Origin: Adiantum capillus-veneris
Lineage: Eukaryota; Streptophyta; Polypodiopsida; Polypodiales; Pteridaceae
Length of the DNA stretch: 64,000 nucleotides
Reading direction: 5' to 3'
Assembly: GCA_014529385.2 (NCBI GenBank)
Contig: CM043946.1
Location: 22,126,577 to 22,190,576 of the forward strand
In this document: positions 48,778 to 59,739 of the stretch, in pieces
Numbering within the stretch: the stretch's first letter is position 1
Layout: every line of letters begins with the position of its first letter
Position numbers and translations under genes: made by a program
The notes under the pieces: generated by a model
Told to the model about the DNA's origin: nothing
Databases searched by the model: none
What the model saw: only the letters and a program-made list of their open reading frames with translations

Positions 48778-49012
48778 TAGCGACGGAAATACACTGGGTT
48801 TTTATAACCCCCGGCGTCGCTAAAACCGTCGCTAACAGCGTCGCTACGAGAGCGTCGCTATCTGCGTCGCTATAGGCGTCGCTATATAGCGACGCTCATA
48901 GCGACGCCTATAGCGACGCAGATAGCGACGCTCTCACAGAAGAGTATAGCGACGCATATAGCGACGCTACAGAGCCATAAATAGCGACGCTTATAGCGAC
49001 GCGTGAGAGAAT
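48778..49012. repeat. Subterminal repeats at the 3' end of E3
   Basis: About fifteen GCGTCGCTA/TAGCGACGC motifs with an orientation switch near 48,890. Counterpart of the E2 right-end array, with several units rearranged. Confidence 0.9.
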
Positions 49013-49367
49013 ATTTTTTTGGTGGCAGGGCATTGAATGCCCTGCCACCCATCAACCATATTGTACTTGATTCACTTTTTAAAAAAAGTGCAAAGGTAAA
49101 TAATAGACCCAAAATAGTCACCGACAAGACGCATTGTTTGCAAAATTGACAATTGTACACATCATAGACAAACTGAATTGATTGGAAAATGTAATAATGA
49201 CAATTGTACAACATCATAGGCATAAAGAATTGATTGGCAAAAGGAATTGCGGTGACAAATGTAATAATATACATGGTTCAAAAAGACGTATAAAATCCGT
49301 CTCATGATACATAAGCTATGAGAAACCCTAAACTAATGCTATCTAGCTACGGCTAAACTGACGACGT

Positions 49368-50681
49368 CTAATCAGACGTCTCATCGCGTCCAAGCGGCGT
49401 ATCTGTCGGATTCTGCAAAAGAAGACAATAAGACAGCTTTCAGTAAGTATAAACATATAACGACATTTATAAAACAATAAAAAAAATAAAAAAGAGTAAA
49501 CCCTAATACTAACCATGCCACCGCGAGAACTGAGAATGTCCATCAGGGCGTTTAAGCCCTTCCTGCCTGCGTACTCGCGCTCGTACGGTGTGGGATCACG
49601 TCCTGTCATCGACCACTGTCAAAACATACAAAGATTTCATTATGTTAGAACTAAAAAACTCATAAACCCTAAACTATCGAACATGCATAAAGAGCAATGT
49701 GAAAAGACTTACAAAATTGGCCTCAAATGATGCCCATCCACCGCTCCCCAAGTGGTGCGAGCTCCCTGCCTCTACTCGCGCTCTGGCTGCATCCTTTTGT
49801 TGCTTCCACTTGTCGGGATTCTCGCGCGCTGCTTTCTTCGCATTCTTCCAATCTTCTTTGGCCAGCCAATCTGGCCTATTCCACCCATTCTTGATTGCTT
49901 TTTGCACTTCGGAACGCTTGTGTTTGCAGTATTCGCGCATTCGAATCTTCATCAGGTCTTCATTGAAGCGCTGATCCCGTGTTGGAACGGGAAACTCATC
50001 ATGAAGTATGCTGATGACTCTGTTTTTTAAATCACTTGGTACTTCACTCCATTTGTTTAGTATATAGTGTCTAAACAGCTGAGAGCAAAGACCACGCATG
50101 CGCGAGATCACCTTCTTGCCGTCATCATCCATGATGATGCCGCCGCTGATGTCGACGGAGTAAGGCAAGCCCTCTGGCCGGTGACGCGTGAACCTGGGTG
50201 TCTCGGCAGGGGTCTCTAGCGGCGTGTCGATGGGGGTACGGACGTCAGGTGTCTCCATCGGCGTCTGGGCCCCGAAGCGAGGAGTGTCGAGTGGGGTGGC
50301 TCCTGGCGGAGTAGGTAGAGGTGTGTAGCTTCTAGGAACAGTCAGCCGTGCAAAACCTGGCGTAGATGGCGATGCTGTGGCTGGTGTGGGGGCGGGCAAA
50401 GAAGGGGAGGGTAAAGAGCCTCGTCGAACACGAGGCGGTGTGGAGGCATCGGTGGCGGAATCCCCACAACAACCGCCACCGCCACCACTAGAGCGCCGGT
50501 GTCTAGACGAGTGTGACGCTCGTCTCGTCGACGCCGAAGCTTCGGAGCGCGCCGAATGCTCCGAAAGAGAGGGAGATGCGGATGGTGTAGGAACGCGCGA
50601 TGATGCGCCAGAGCGATGACGCTCCACGTACCACTGTCTCTGCTGCGGTGACAAAGAAGAAAGAAACTCCTCATCATCCAT
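49368..50681 (-). CDS. CACTA second protein of E3, intact
   Basis: Minus-strand exons 50681-49713, 49615-49514 and 49412-49368, with GT/AG borders and phase 0, encode 371 aa. It has the MDDEEFLSSLSPQQRQWYVE start, SSRHRRSSGGGGG linker, TP-rich repeats and 'transposase 24'-like domain. In En/Spm-type elements the second protein is thought to bind the subterminal repeats and help TNP2. It lies 270 bp downstream of the transposase stop. Confidence 0.88.
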
Positions 50682-50953
50682 ACCTGCATTAAACACACGA
50701 ATATTTAAACTTAATATTGAATGAATAGAGTAGACAATGACGCAAAGACCATTAAATACAATGACGTAATGACGCATATAAATACAATGACGCAATGAAT
50801 CGAGTGGTAGAAGAGGCAAGTCGAAAACTCAGAATTTTCAATCAAAAGATGTGAGCGCGAGTAGAAAAGAGCGTTACACACCATGGAAGCTACTTAGAGA
50901 GCTAGAGCTTTTACAGCACGGAGCAAAATTGTTCAAATACAATATTTGTGGCT

Positions 50954-53900
50954 TTAAGAGATCTCTCTCTCATCCTCGCATAACTCAGCATAACTTCCTA
51001 TATCTATATAGAGCTCTCCGTTTAAACACATATCCTCTGTTTCATTTTGTAGCTCCTCTGCATGCACCCCATATAGAGTAGTAGCATCTTGATGCTCGTC
51101 TGGCACCACCGCAGCGGCTTCTGATTGAGCATCTTCTCTGATCTCCTCCATTGATGTCGTTGTGATTGGCACATGGTAGCCTTCATACGTCCTTGCACTA
51201 CGAGGGGCTAACTCTATGACGTACCACCAGTTTGATGTAGACTTTGTAGGATGAAATACTACCTGCCAGAGCCACATAACTTACATGAGAGCTTTCAAGC
51301 ACATAACTTGTAAAAGGGGGATGTTAACTATTTATATACTTACTTGTTCACAATGCTCGGGTAGTACGAAAGTGTCTCTTAGGTCAGTCCATTTCTTAGT
51401 AGAATCCACCTCAAGAAAACCAGACTCTCCTCTACGCACAGTAGCGTTTCGACCCTCCATGATTATCTTGAACCATTGCACGTCGAACAAGTCGACAAAA
51501 AATCCTCTGTAATCGATCCTCAAAATCTCTTGCAGCGTGCCGAAGTAAGTGAGTTCCGCCACCACGGGATCTGCATCAGAGGAACGTCGTCGACTAGACT
51601 GTTCAAATTTTGCCATGATTCCACAATCTTGAGTAAAACGCTTTTTGTCGATTCGTTCCACCCTAAAATGTCGACCTTTACACCATGCTGCTGTGTATGA
51701 CTTATACTACAACGAACAAAGATTATGAGTGGCCGTTCAAACGTTTATAAATAAAGTCACTTGCTAGTCGTACATTGCAAACTTACCTTGGTCGCGCAAC
51801 CCCGAGAGTACTCCCACTCTTCTTCAGTCACTTCGTCACCGCATTGTTCTGCGCTTTTCAATTGGTTGTGCAACCATCTTAAGCTCATGAAGGTTGGTAG
51901 GCTCTCCAGAACCGCTGGATAGTGCATCGGTGGTCGTCTTCCCCGTCTCCACTCGATTCGTGCCCTTTGTCGCTCTTGCTTTGCATCCTCATATTGTGAA
52001 ATCCACTTTTGCATCACTGGATTGTGAAGCATGCAAAATCGGTTGATTTTAGCCTCTAGATCTTCCGTCATCTTCTTCTCAACACCGAGATTGCACATGA
52101 CAATCCCAGATATGCGCTCATCATCTATGGTTCGCCATAGCGTGTCCCGGGATTTATCAAATCCGTCTAGCCACTCTCCAATGTACACTAGGGACTCTGA
52201 TACCAACCAACCTTCTGCCATGCTACCCTCCGGACGTGCCTTTTGACGCACATATCCCTTAAGCGTTTTCATGAAACGCTCTAAGAAGAACATCCATCTG
52301 GAATGAACTGTGCCAGCTATTTCCACCTCATCAACTATGTGAATAAGAAGATGCACCTGAATGGTTAGCATTGTAGTAGGAAAATGTTTCTCAAACATGC
52401 ACACAAGCTCCGCAGCATTTAGTTTGGCGAATGGTATGGAGTCTACGTCGATCTCCTTTTGTGAGATCCATTGCACCAGCTTTGCAAGTTTGTAGATTGT
52501 GTTACGGATGTCGAGAGACAAACATCCCTCAATGGCAACCGGTAAAATAAACTGTAAAGTATGTGCAGCAATGATATTAAAGTCCACATTTTATGCAATG
52601 ATATTAAAGTCCACTATGAACGTACCTGACACATTTTATGCCAATCGTGTGACTTCAAACCGGTAAGCTTTCCTTCTTTAGTAAAACACGTTCGGAGCGA
52701 GTGCATTACGCCAGTGGGGGTCCGCAAAGATCGAATGGCCTCTTTTACTTTGCGTTCTTGGGCTCCTGTGAAAATCCATGGTGCTTTAGGAAGTTTTATC
52801 GATCCATCAGACGCTGTTTGCGGCCAATATTGCTCCATACGATCCACATTTCTAAGGTCAACTCTGGCTCCCAAAGTATCTTTCTTGCCGGTCAAATGGT
52901 CCCATAGTAGATTACCCACATTCTTGAATATGTGCATTGGATCGAGCAAGTGATTGATCACGAGTCGAGGCCAGTATGGTAACTCGTACCATAGAGATAG
53001 TCTCTTCATCCCTGGAGGCAATCCGTCATCGCACATCTCCTTCTGCTCTAACCATGCTTGTGCAGACATCCTTGGTGGCTCTCTTCCCAAAAAGCCGTCG
53101 CGTAACACATGATTCTCCGGAAGATACGCTTGATGACCTTCGTAGATTTGCTTCTTCAGTGAGGGTGCCCTACGTGCATTCAGTCTAGGTCCACATGTGA
53201 CACATGCTCTGTATCCGCTTGTTTGAAGCCCTGCATGTATACACATGATAATAGATCAACTATGGGGAAAAACAAGATTTACAGTGTCTGAGAGAGGAGT
53301 GTCAATAGATCACCTGAGCATTCTGTTAGCCCGGGATAGTCATGCATGGTCCACATTAGAATACCTCTGATCAAAGCATTCCGTCGTCCTGTGTGTCGGC
53401 TCATATCCACCACCTCTATGCCAATCCACAATTGTTGTAGCTCTTCCAATAGTGGACGAAGATACACATCCATATTCCCCACTTTATATCGCCCTGGCAC
53501 AATCAAGCTTAGCCATAGGTGCCCCTTCTTCGTAGTCAACCACGGGGGAATGTTGTAGTTGACGATGACAACGGGCCATACACTGTAAGATGTTGATCTT
53601 TGACCAAATGGATTTACGCCATCCATAGCCAGGCCTAAGCGCAAATTTCGAGCTTCCCTGGCAAAATCCGACCATGTTCCATCTATATGTTTCCAGGCTG
53701 CGCAATCTGCAGGAATTCGTAGCACACCATCCGAAGATTTATTCTCCTCATGCCATGATGCTAGGGCGGCCATGGACTTACATTCGAAGAAATGCTTGAT
53801 GCGAGGAAGCAAAGGAAAATGTCGCAAAACCTTTTGTGGAATTTTTGTCCCGTGGAGATCTACTCGATATCTTTCGGAATCACATTTCGGACACTTCTCC

Positions 53901-54682
53901 ATGTCTGTGTATTCCCCTCTGAAAAGAATGCAGTCATTAGGACAAGCGTGGATAGAATTGTAATCCATCCCCAAGTTTCGCAAAATCTTTCTTGCTTCAT
54001 CTCGGGAATCTGGCATCACATTGTCAGCTGGTAGAATGTGCTCTTTCAGCAATCTACACAACATAAAAATATGATACAGTCGTGTAAAAATCTATCAGAT
54101 CATTATACACCATGAGTTCTATTAAAGTAAACTAATTGTAATAGATCACCTGAAAAGCGCTGTGACGCTAGTGTCACTCCATCCAAACTTTGCCTGCATG
54201 TTGAGAAGAACCAGGAGTGCTTTCAATCTAGACATACGTGCTCCATTATACAATGATGTATCGGCTTCACTTTTCATATCATCATAGATAAGCCTTTCTG
54301 AATCCATGATCGTCTCGATCATTTCATCAATCTCGGGCTCAAACATTGCCTCGTTGGGAATGTGCTCTGCATGATCATCCCCCGAGCTGTCAGAGGCTAC
54401 ATCTTGTGGCCTCACATATGCTGCTTGACCAAAGCGCCTGCGAATACGTCTATTGGGTTGCAAGATTGCTGCTTGTTGGCCAGCGTCAGAGTCCGACGAG
54501 TTATAATTGGCAACATCTCGATCTATAATAGATGGATCGAACTCGCCAAATTCACGAACGTGCTGCAAAGAAACACGTCTTGTCCGTCGCACAGCATGCT
54601 TGCATTGATTACAAGGACATAAGACCCTCGTTGAGAGATAGGTGTTTCGGTTGGACGGTCCCACATCCTCGTCGCTACTCAT
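50954..54682 (-). CDS. TNP2-type CACTA transposase of E3, intact
   Basis: Predicted minus-strand exons: 54682-54150, 54053-53314, 53230-52626, 52551-51787, 51706-51344 and 51262-50954. Every junction has GT/AG and every phase fits, giving about 1104 aa without a stop. The start is MSSDEDVGPSNRN. A CPCNQC zinc-binding pattern near residue 23 fits the N-terminal transposase-associated region. CPNDCILFRGEY and CPKCDSERY (exon 2) are TNP2 zinc motifs, and AMDGVNPFGQRS, the D-x-x-N/P-F signature of the TNP2 core, follows. Then come GILMWTMHDYPGLTECSG, ACVTCGP, LLDPMHIFKNVGNLLWDHL and GLKSHDWHKM (exon 3), and SRWMFFLERFMKTLKGYVR (exon 4, the DUF4218-like part). The C-terminal exons end in an acidic tail. 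The protein cuts and pastes CACTA ends in the nucleus. Confidence 0.9.
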
Positions 54683-54744
54683 AATGAGGATAAAAAACTT
54701 ATAACCTAGACAACAAATTTAATATTCTATTGGCATTCTTTGTC

Positions 54745-54778
<34 letters not shown>

Positions 54779-55151
54779 ACCTCACATTCTCTAGTCATGT
54801 CCAATCCCCGCACACCTCGGTCTAGAGGTGCACGGAGATCAGAACCACCGGGTTATAATCTCGTCTTTATTGGTCAATACCTATATTTGTGGGTACAAGA
54901 AATCTAGACACCCACGTCTACATGATACTGCATGTAGTGGACAAAATCCCTTTGCCTCTTCTCTAGCTGTAGCACTTCACTTCATCTTAACATCTTTTCA
55001 CAGTAGATCTTTTCACTGTTCGTCTAACTCTAAACCCTAAACCGTAAGTAATTCTTGCGTGGACTCGATCTAACGTAAATAAGTGTAAATCTAAATAAAC
55101 GTAAATCTAACTAAAAATAAAGCTAAATCTAATTTAACGTAAGTCTAATGA

Positions 55152-55355
55152 CTAGAGGTTGTCTAGATGGTCATTGTGTCGGGGATGTAGTGACTCTTGC
55201 CGCCCTGAAGATCCACCTTCTTCCCTATCTTCTGAAGACATTTCACCAGTACTTTTGGATCGACGGAGCCCACTATGAGTGAAGGCAGCAATACCCTATA
55301 TTCCATTGAGGGCTTTCTTCACCCGCTTCATGCAGGCATCGCAGTCTATGGAGAC
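55152..55355 (-). pseudogene. Captured HMA-domain gene fragment in E3
   Basis: The same HMA piece as in E2 (CDAC metal motif, internal TAG, frameshift, then KVLVKCLQKIGKK), likewise without the CaaX end. It lies between the element's tRNA-like leader and its transposase gene. Confidence 0.75.
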
Positions 55356-55929
55356 CCGCATCTAATCTAATATAACATAAATCTAAATCTAGCTTAAATA
55401 AATGTAAATCTAGTTAAAAATAAACCTAAATCTAATTTAATGTAAGTCTACATATAACCTAATCTTTAACGTCTTTTAAAATAGTTTCCTACGACGTTAT
55501 AACTCTCTTCTTCCTGTGTGTGTGCGCGTGTGTGGATGTGTGTGCCAAAAAAAAGAGATAAATGGTATAACCTTTCTATCACCCATGCCAAGTATGATAG
55601 ATTGATTATTCCATTTCTCTCTTGAATAATAGGTCTTCAGTTCAACTCCTCGTCGGCTAGATCTTTAGGTCTTTTAATTTTAATTAGTTTCCTACGACGC
55701 TCCCTTAGTTTCTCTTTCTTTCTCTCTCAATGTGTGTGCGTTTTTTTGGATCGTATGCATGTTTTCTTTCTCTTTTCCTCTCTCAATGTGTGCGTTTTTT
55801 GTTTATGCATGTTCTCTCTCTCTTTTCCTCTCTCAATGCGTGCGTTTTTTGTTTATGCATGCTCTCTCTCTCTTTTTCTCTCTCAATGTGTGTGTGCATT
55901 CTTTGTTTATGTATGTGTGTGCGTTTTTG

Positions 55930-55973
<44 letters not shown>

Positions 55974-56093
55974 AACACTATATGTGTGTGTGTATGTGTG
56001 TGTGTGTGAGAGAGAGCGCGATGGAGAGAGAAAGAGGGGAAGGGAACATGAGAATGAGGAGAGGGAAGGAGCATACCTGGCTCTCCTTCCTCT

Positions 56094-56159
<66 letters not shown>

Positions 56160-56428
56160 GAAAGAGAGAGAGAGAGAGAGAGAGTGAGGGAGAGCGTTAC
56201 CTGCTCTTTGCTTGAGGGCGCCGAAAAACTCAGATCTGAGATCTGAGTTTTTGGGCGCGCTCGGTTATTTTTTTTACCCCAGCTGGCGTCGCTATGAGCG
56301 TCGCTATGAGCGTCGCAAATTTACAAAGAAATTTGCGACGCTTATAGCGACGCTCATAGCGACGCCGGGATTTTTTTTTTTGAGCGTCGCTGTGTGAGCG
56401 TCGCTAATGTGAAGAACCTCTTGTAGTG

Positions 56429-56841
56429 AAAAAAGGAGGTGTTTAAAAACACCATTTGATGTGAATAATATGAATTGTATACATTGATTATGTCAAAATA
56501 GTATAAAGTATAGACACAAAGATTACCACCAACAACTTGACAGTTTCATAAAAATGACGGTCTTCATCGCATGTACAACAAAGTACTAACTACAAAGAGT
56601 ATGATAGCTCCAAGATTGAGGGTGTTCAAAAAACACCGTTTTGTAACACTACCAAATGTCAAGAGAAGTCTCCTCACAATAGGATGCACTTCATTAAAAA
56701 AATAGGATGCACTTCATTTAAAAAAATAGTTTAAAGACTTTTCAAGCTATCCCACAACTTTCCATCAAGTTTAAAATTTAGAAAGTACACAATACCAAAT
56801 ACTTGGTAGATGCTATTTAGAATACTTAACTAATTGTACAT
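56429..56841. other. AT-rich spacer right of E3
   Basis: No gene is supported. It contains a short tandem pair (AAAAAATAGGATGCACTTCATT, near 56,680-56,725) and runs of AAAACACC. Its first bases continue the inner-spacer sequence if that spacer is read in reverse. Confidence 0.5.
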
Positions 56842-57600
56842 TTAAGGTGACCTCCTTCTCATGAGATTTTGAGTCCTTTGAGACATATAACATTGCATTA
56901 CATAGTGAGTCTCAGGATCAGGATGGAACAATACAAAATTTCTTATGGTATAGTCTCTCTTGTCTTTAGCATACAACCATCCACATAACCATGAAACAAT
57001 TTCATCTTTTAAAAAACTTTGAAGCAATTGAGTAGGTTGGTTCCAAAACTTTGGAAAAATCATTCCTTGCATATTCCACATCACTCGGTATGGACTATCA
57101 TCAAATATTATAGTGTTGCCCCCATCTAAATAATCAAATATCTTCCATATGGTCGAAATATTTTTGTGATAGGCTCTTTTGTAACCGATCATGAAATTTG
57201 AATTTTGGCAGGACCTGTTATGAATTTGTGACTTTGTGTAGGAAAACAGGTCTTGATTATGTGTTGAGATTTTTGTAAACGAGGGCAGCTCCAAATTCAA
57301 ACCTCAAAGAACTCAAAGAAAAATCTTAAGAAATACTCTGCATCTGGGCTCACCGCATACATCTCATTGTTATCTTCTACAATGCACATGTACTTGGTCC
57401 AGGTTGGCCTTGATTGAAGCTCAAATGTTGCAAGAAGCACACCCTCTAAATCCAAGATAAGAGTTATTTTCTCTTGTTTGAAAGATGTTGGTAGATAATG
57501 AAACCATTGCTCTTGGTTTGAATGTGATATTTGATGTAATATGAAAGGGAGCTCCTCTATTTTGTGATAATCTAATAGCAAAACATTTTTTCTTAGAAGC
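56842..57600 (-). pseudogene. FCP1-type (HAD) phosphatase-like gene, decayed, copy A
   Basis: A likely splice acceptor (TTTCAAG, near 57,600) opens LLRKNVLLLDYHKIEELPF. HAD motif I reads ITLILDLEGVLLATF, where active FCP1-type enzymes have DxDxT/V. The next landmark is AEYFLRFFFEFFEV followed by IWSC, but the codon before IWSC is TGA where relatives have Gly. A frameshift then leads into TIWKIFDYLDGGNTIIFDDS, the motif III/IV region, then GMIFPKFWNQPTQLL and EIVSWLCGWLYAKDKRDYT. The order matches FCP1-homology phosphatases, which remove phosphate from protein Ser/Thr residues. The stop and frameshift make it a pseudogene. Confidence 0.65.
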
Positions 57601-58072
57601 CTTGAAATGATTAAAAAAAAAAAAAGTTAATATAGAGATCTTACGTGTGTTGAAGACCTTAGGGACATAGGGTGCTAATTTGTGGTTACACTTAGTAAGT
57701 CTTATGCAAGAACACATGCCAAACTATGACCCTATGGCCTTAGAGTCATAGGGTGTTGAGACCATAAAATGCAATTGCCCCAAGGTCATAGAGCAATATT
57801 TGACCTAATGAGCATGTAGATTGTCCTTGATGGCACACTGAACTCAAATTTCAAAGCAAACAACTATAAAACCTGTTTAAAAAAAGAGCATTTGGCACAT
57901 GAAACTCAAAATTTACTTATAGTATTGAAAGACAAATTAAAAAACTATTAATCATTTACATATTTATATATCTTGAAACCTTTAGCACTCTAACAAAGTC
58001 TCTGAGTACATAAAGATCTTTGTAAATGACAAAATGTCACAAAACATTGCTCCATCATTTCTTAATATAGGG

Positions 58073-59052
58073 CTATTTGAGATCATACTGAATTTTTAGA
58101 TGCTTTATATAATTCCTAGCTTCATGTACTTTGATCACAGGCTCCTTGTATCCCAATTTTTGGGCAAGCATGATTGCTTGATCTGTACCTTTCAAGGGTG
58201 ATAACGATTTGATATTCTTTAAGACCCTTACTTTTTCTCGATCACGTGCTGAAAGTTTCTTTCTTGGCTTCGAGTGGACATTCCACTAGTGCTAGATGTT
58301 GCAACTTTCTCACCGTGAAGAGGACCAGAAACTTTTGGTAGCCTTCCCATGGAGTAGGTTTTTCCTAGAAAAATTAGATTTCTCTCCTCCCACTCTGCAA
58401 CAACCTTGTGTATACAGTTATAAAGCTCATGACCTTGAGCAATGGGTGCCTGTCCATATAAATGAGACCCTGTAACTGTGCGAATGTCATTAACATGATT
58501 GAGAGCTTTGATATATGGTAGCAGCTCCCCAAGGAGGATATTATCCTCCTCATCATCAACATGAAATGATGGTGGAAAAATACAATTCAATGTAGGATTC
58601 ACGCATCCCTTTAATGGTTCATCATCTACAAGAAGAAAGCTTCTTGCATCAAGCCCAAATTTTGATGATGCAATAGCCAACGGTTTGAAAAGTGCTTCTA
58701 CTCCTGGATTATCTAAGCGAGTGATCCTTGATTCTACGCATGGTTGACATTGGCTTTGCCCCCCGAATATAAAGAATGGAAGTTTTTCTTTAGCTTCCTT
58801 TTCTAAAATCTTGATGATGTCCACAACATGCATGTCATTAGCAGCTGACCGTATCCCTACATTGAAATTGCTAAGTAGAGCCTTTAAAAGCTCAATGCAT
58901 CCTGGACAAACAACAATATGCTCATGTCCAAACTTTAAGCTCTTCATTTTCTTGATCTTTTGCCAGCATCTCCTCAGGGACAATCCACACAAGCTCACTA
59001 TTATAGTCAGCATTGGTTTGTTGGTGGATGGAAGGTCTGACTCACCATGCAC
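58073..59052 (-). pseudogene. FCP1-type (HAD) phosphatase-like gene, decayed, copy B
   Basis: The frame reads LTIIVSLCGLSLRR where motif I would be LDLDG-like, so the catalytic Asp appears lost. It continues with CPGCIELLKALLSNFNVGIR, then SAANDMHVVDIIKILE, FFIFGGQSQCQPC, and the motif IV-like FLLVDDEPLKGCVNPTLN, ending with LLGELLPYIKALNHV. After about residue 255 the frame is lost near 58,240-58,280. The neighbouring frame gives RKKLSARDREKVRVLKN and runs to a stop at 58,073. Copy B lies about 500 bp upstream of copy A on the same strand, so the two are probably a diverged tandem pair. The missing Asp and the frameshift argue for decay. Confidence 0.6.
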
Positions 59053-59528
59053 TTCGATTTACAAATTCTGGGGTGCTAAAATATTTGTGTTGGATTCTCC
59101 TTCTGCGTTGCATATGTTCCGGAACTTGCATTGCCTTCTACTTCCATTGTAGTGTCATGCAATCCAATTCCCAAATATTGGGCTACTAGAATATTTTCAT
59201 TAGATTCTTCTTCTTGCTTTGCACATGTGCTGGAACTTTCACTGTCTTATTCCATTGGATTACTCTTTAAATTTATCTCTAGTCATTATAGCAGTTGACC
59301 TTCAAAAACTTGTAGATTCTTGTCATCTTCTTCAGAAACTCTTTGGTTGACATGGAGATTGATAGAATCTTTCTCAGTAGGGTCAGTGGCATGAGCATCC
59401 TCTATACCAACGATCTTGAGTAAAACTTTGTCAGACTGCAAGTTTAAAGAACACCTAATTTTAGATTCCAAAGTATCTACATTTTGATAAATCTTTTTTG
59501 TCACACTCTTAGAAAAAACTAATCGCAA
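59050..59528 (-). other. Upstream coding-like remnant with an internal ~98-bp duplication
   Basis: The minus strand encodes acidic stretches (SKSVTKKIYQNVDTLESK at 59,500; SSSTCAKQEEESNENIL and SSGTYATQKENPTQIF near 59,200 and 59,090). The last two come from a tandem duplication of about 98 bp. It may be the N-terminal region of FCP1-like copy B. No domain is recognised. Confidence 0.35.
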
Positions 59529-59739
59529 ATAGCAAATTTACTAGCTAACAACACATCTACAATGAATTTATTTATATACTCCTCATTGTCTAGAGATTCC
59601 TAATCTTTATCTAGCTACATTAGTTCTTTGTCCATGATGGTGGCGCCTAGAAGTATAATCGGAGAAACATTTATGCCTTTAAGCATTAGAGCACAAGTCT
59701 CATTTTCTATTGCCATGATCTTCTTGCATTGGATGATTT

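Larger units (their letters stand above)
48744..56428 (-). mobile_element. CACTA element E3, apparently complete
   Basis: Bounded by CACTACAAGAGGTTGTG (left) and CCTCTTGTAGTG (right), with flanking triplets ATA and AAA. On the minus strand it carries the leader, a captured HMA fragment, a TNP2 gene with all six exons open, the second gene with all three exons open, and subterminal GCGTCGCTA arrays at both ends. It is the only copy in the window that could be autonomous. Confidence 0.93.
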
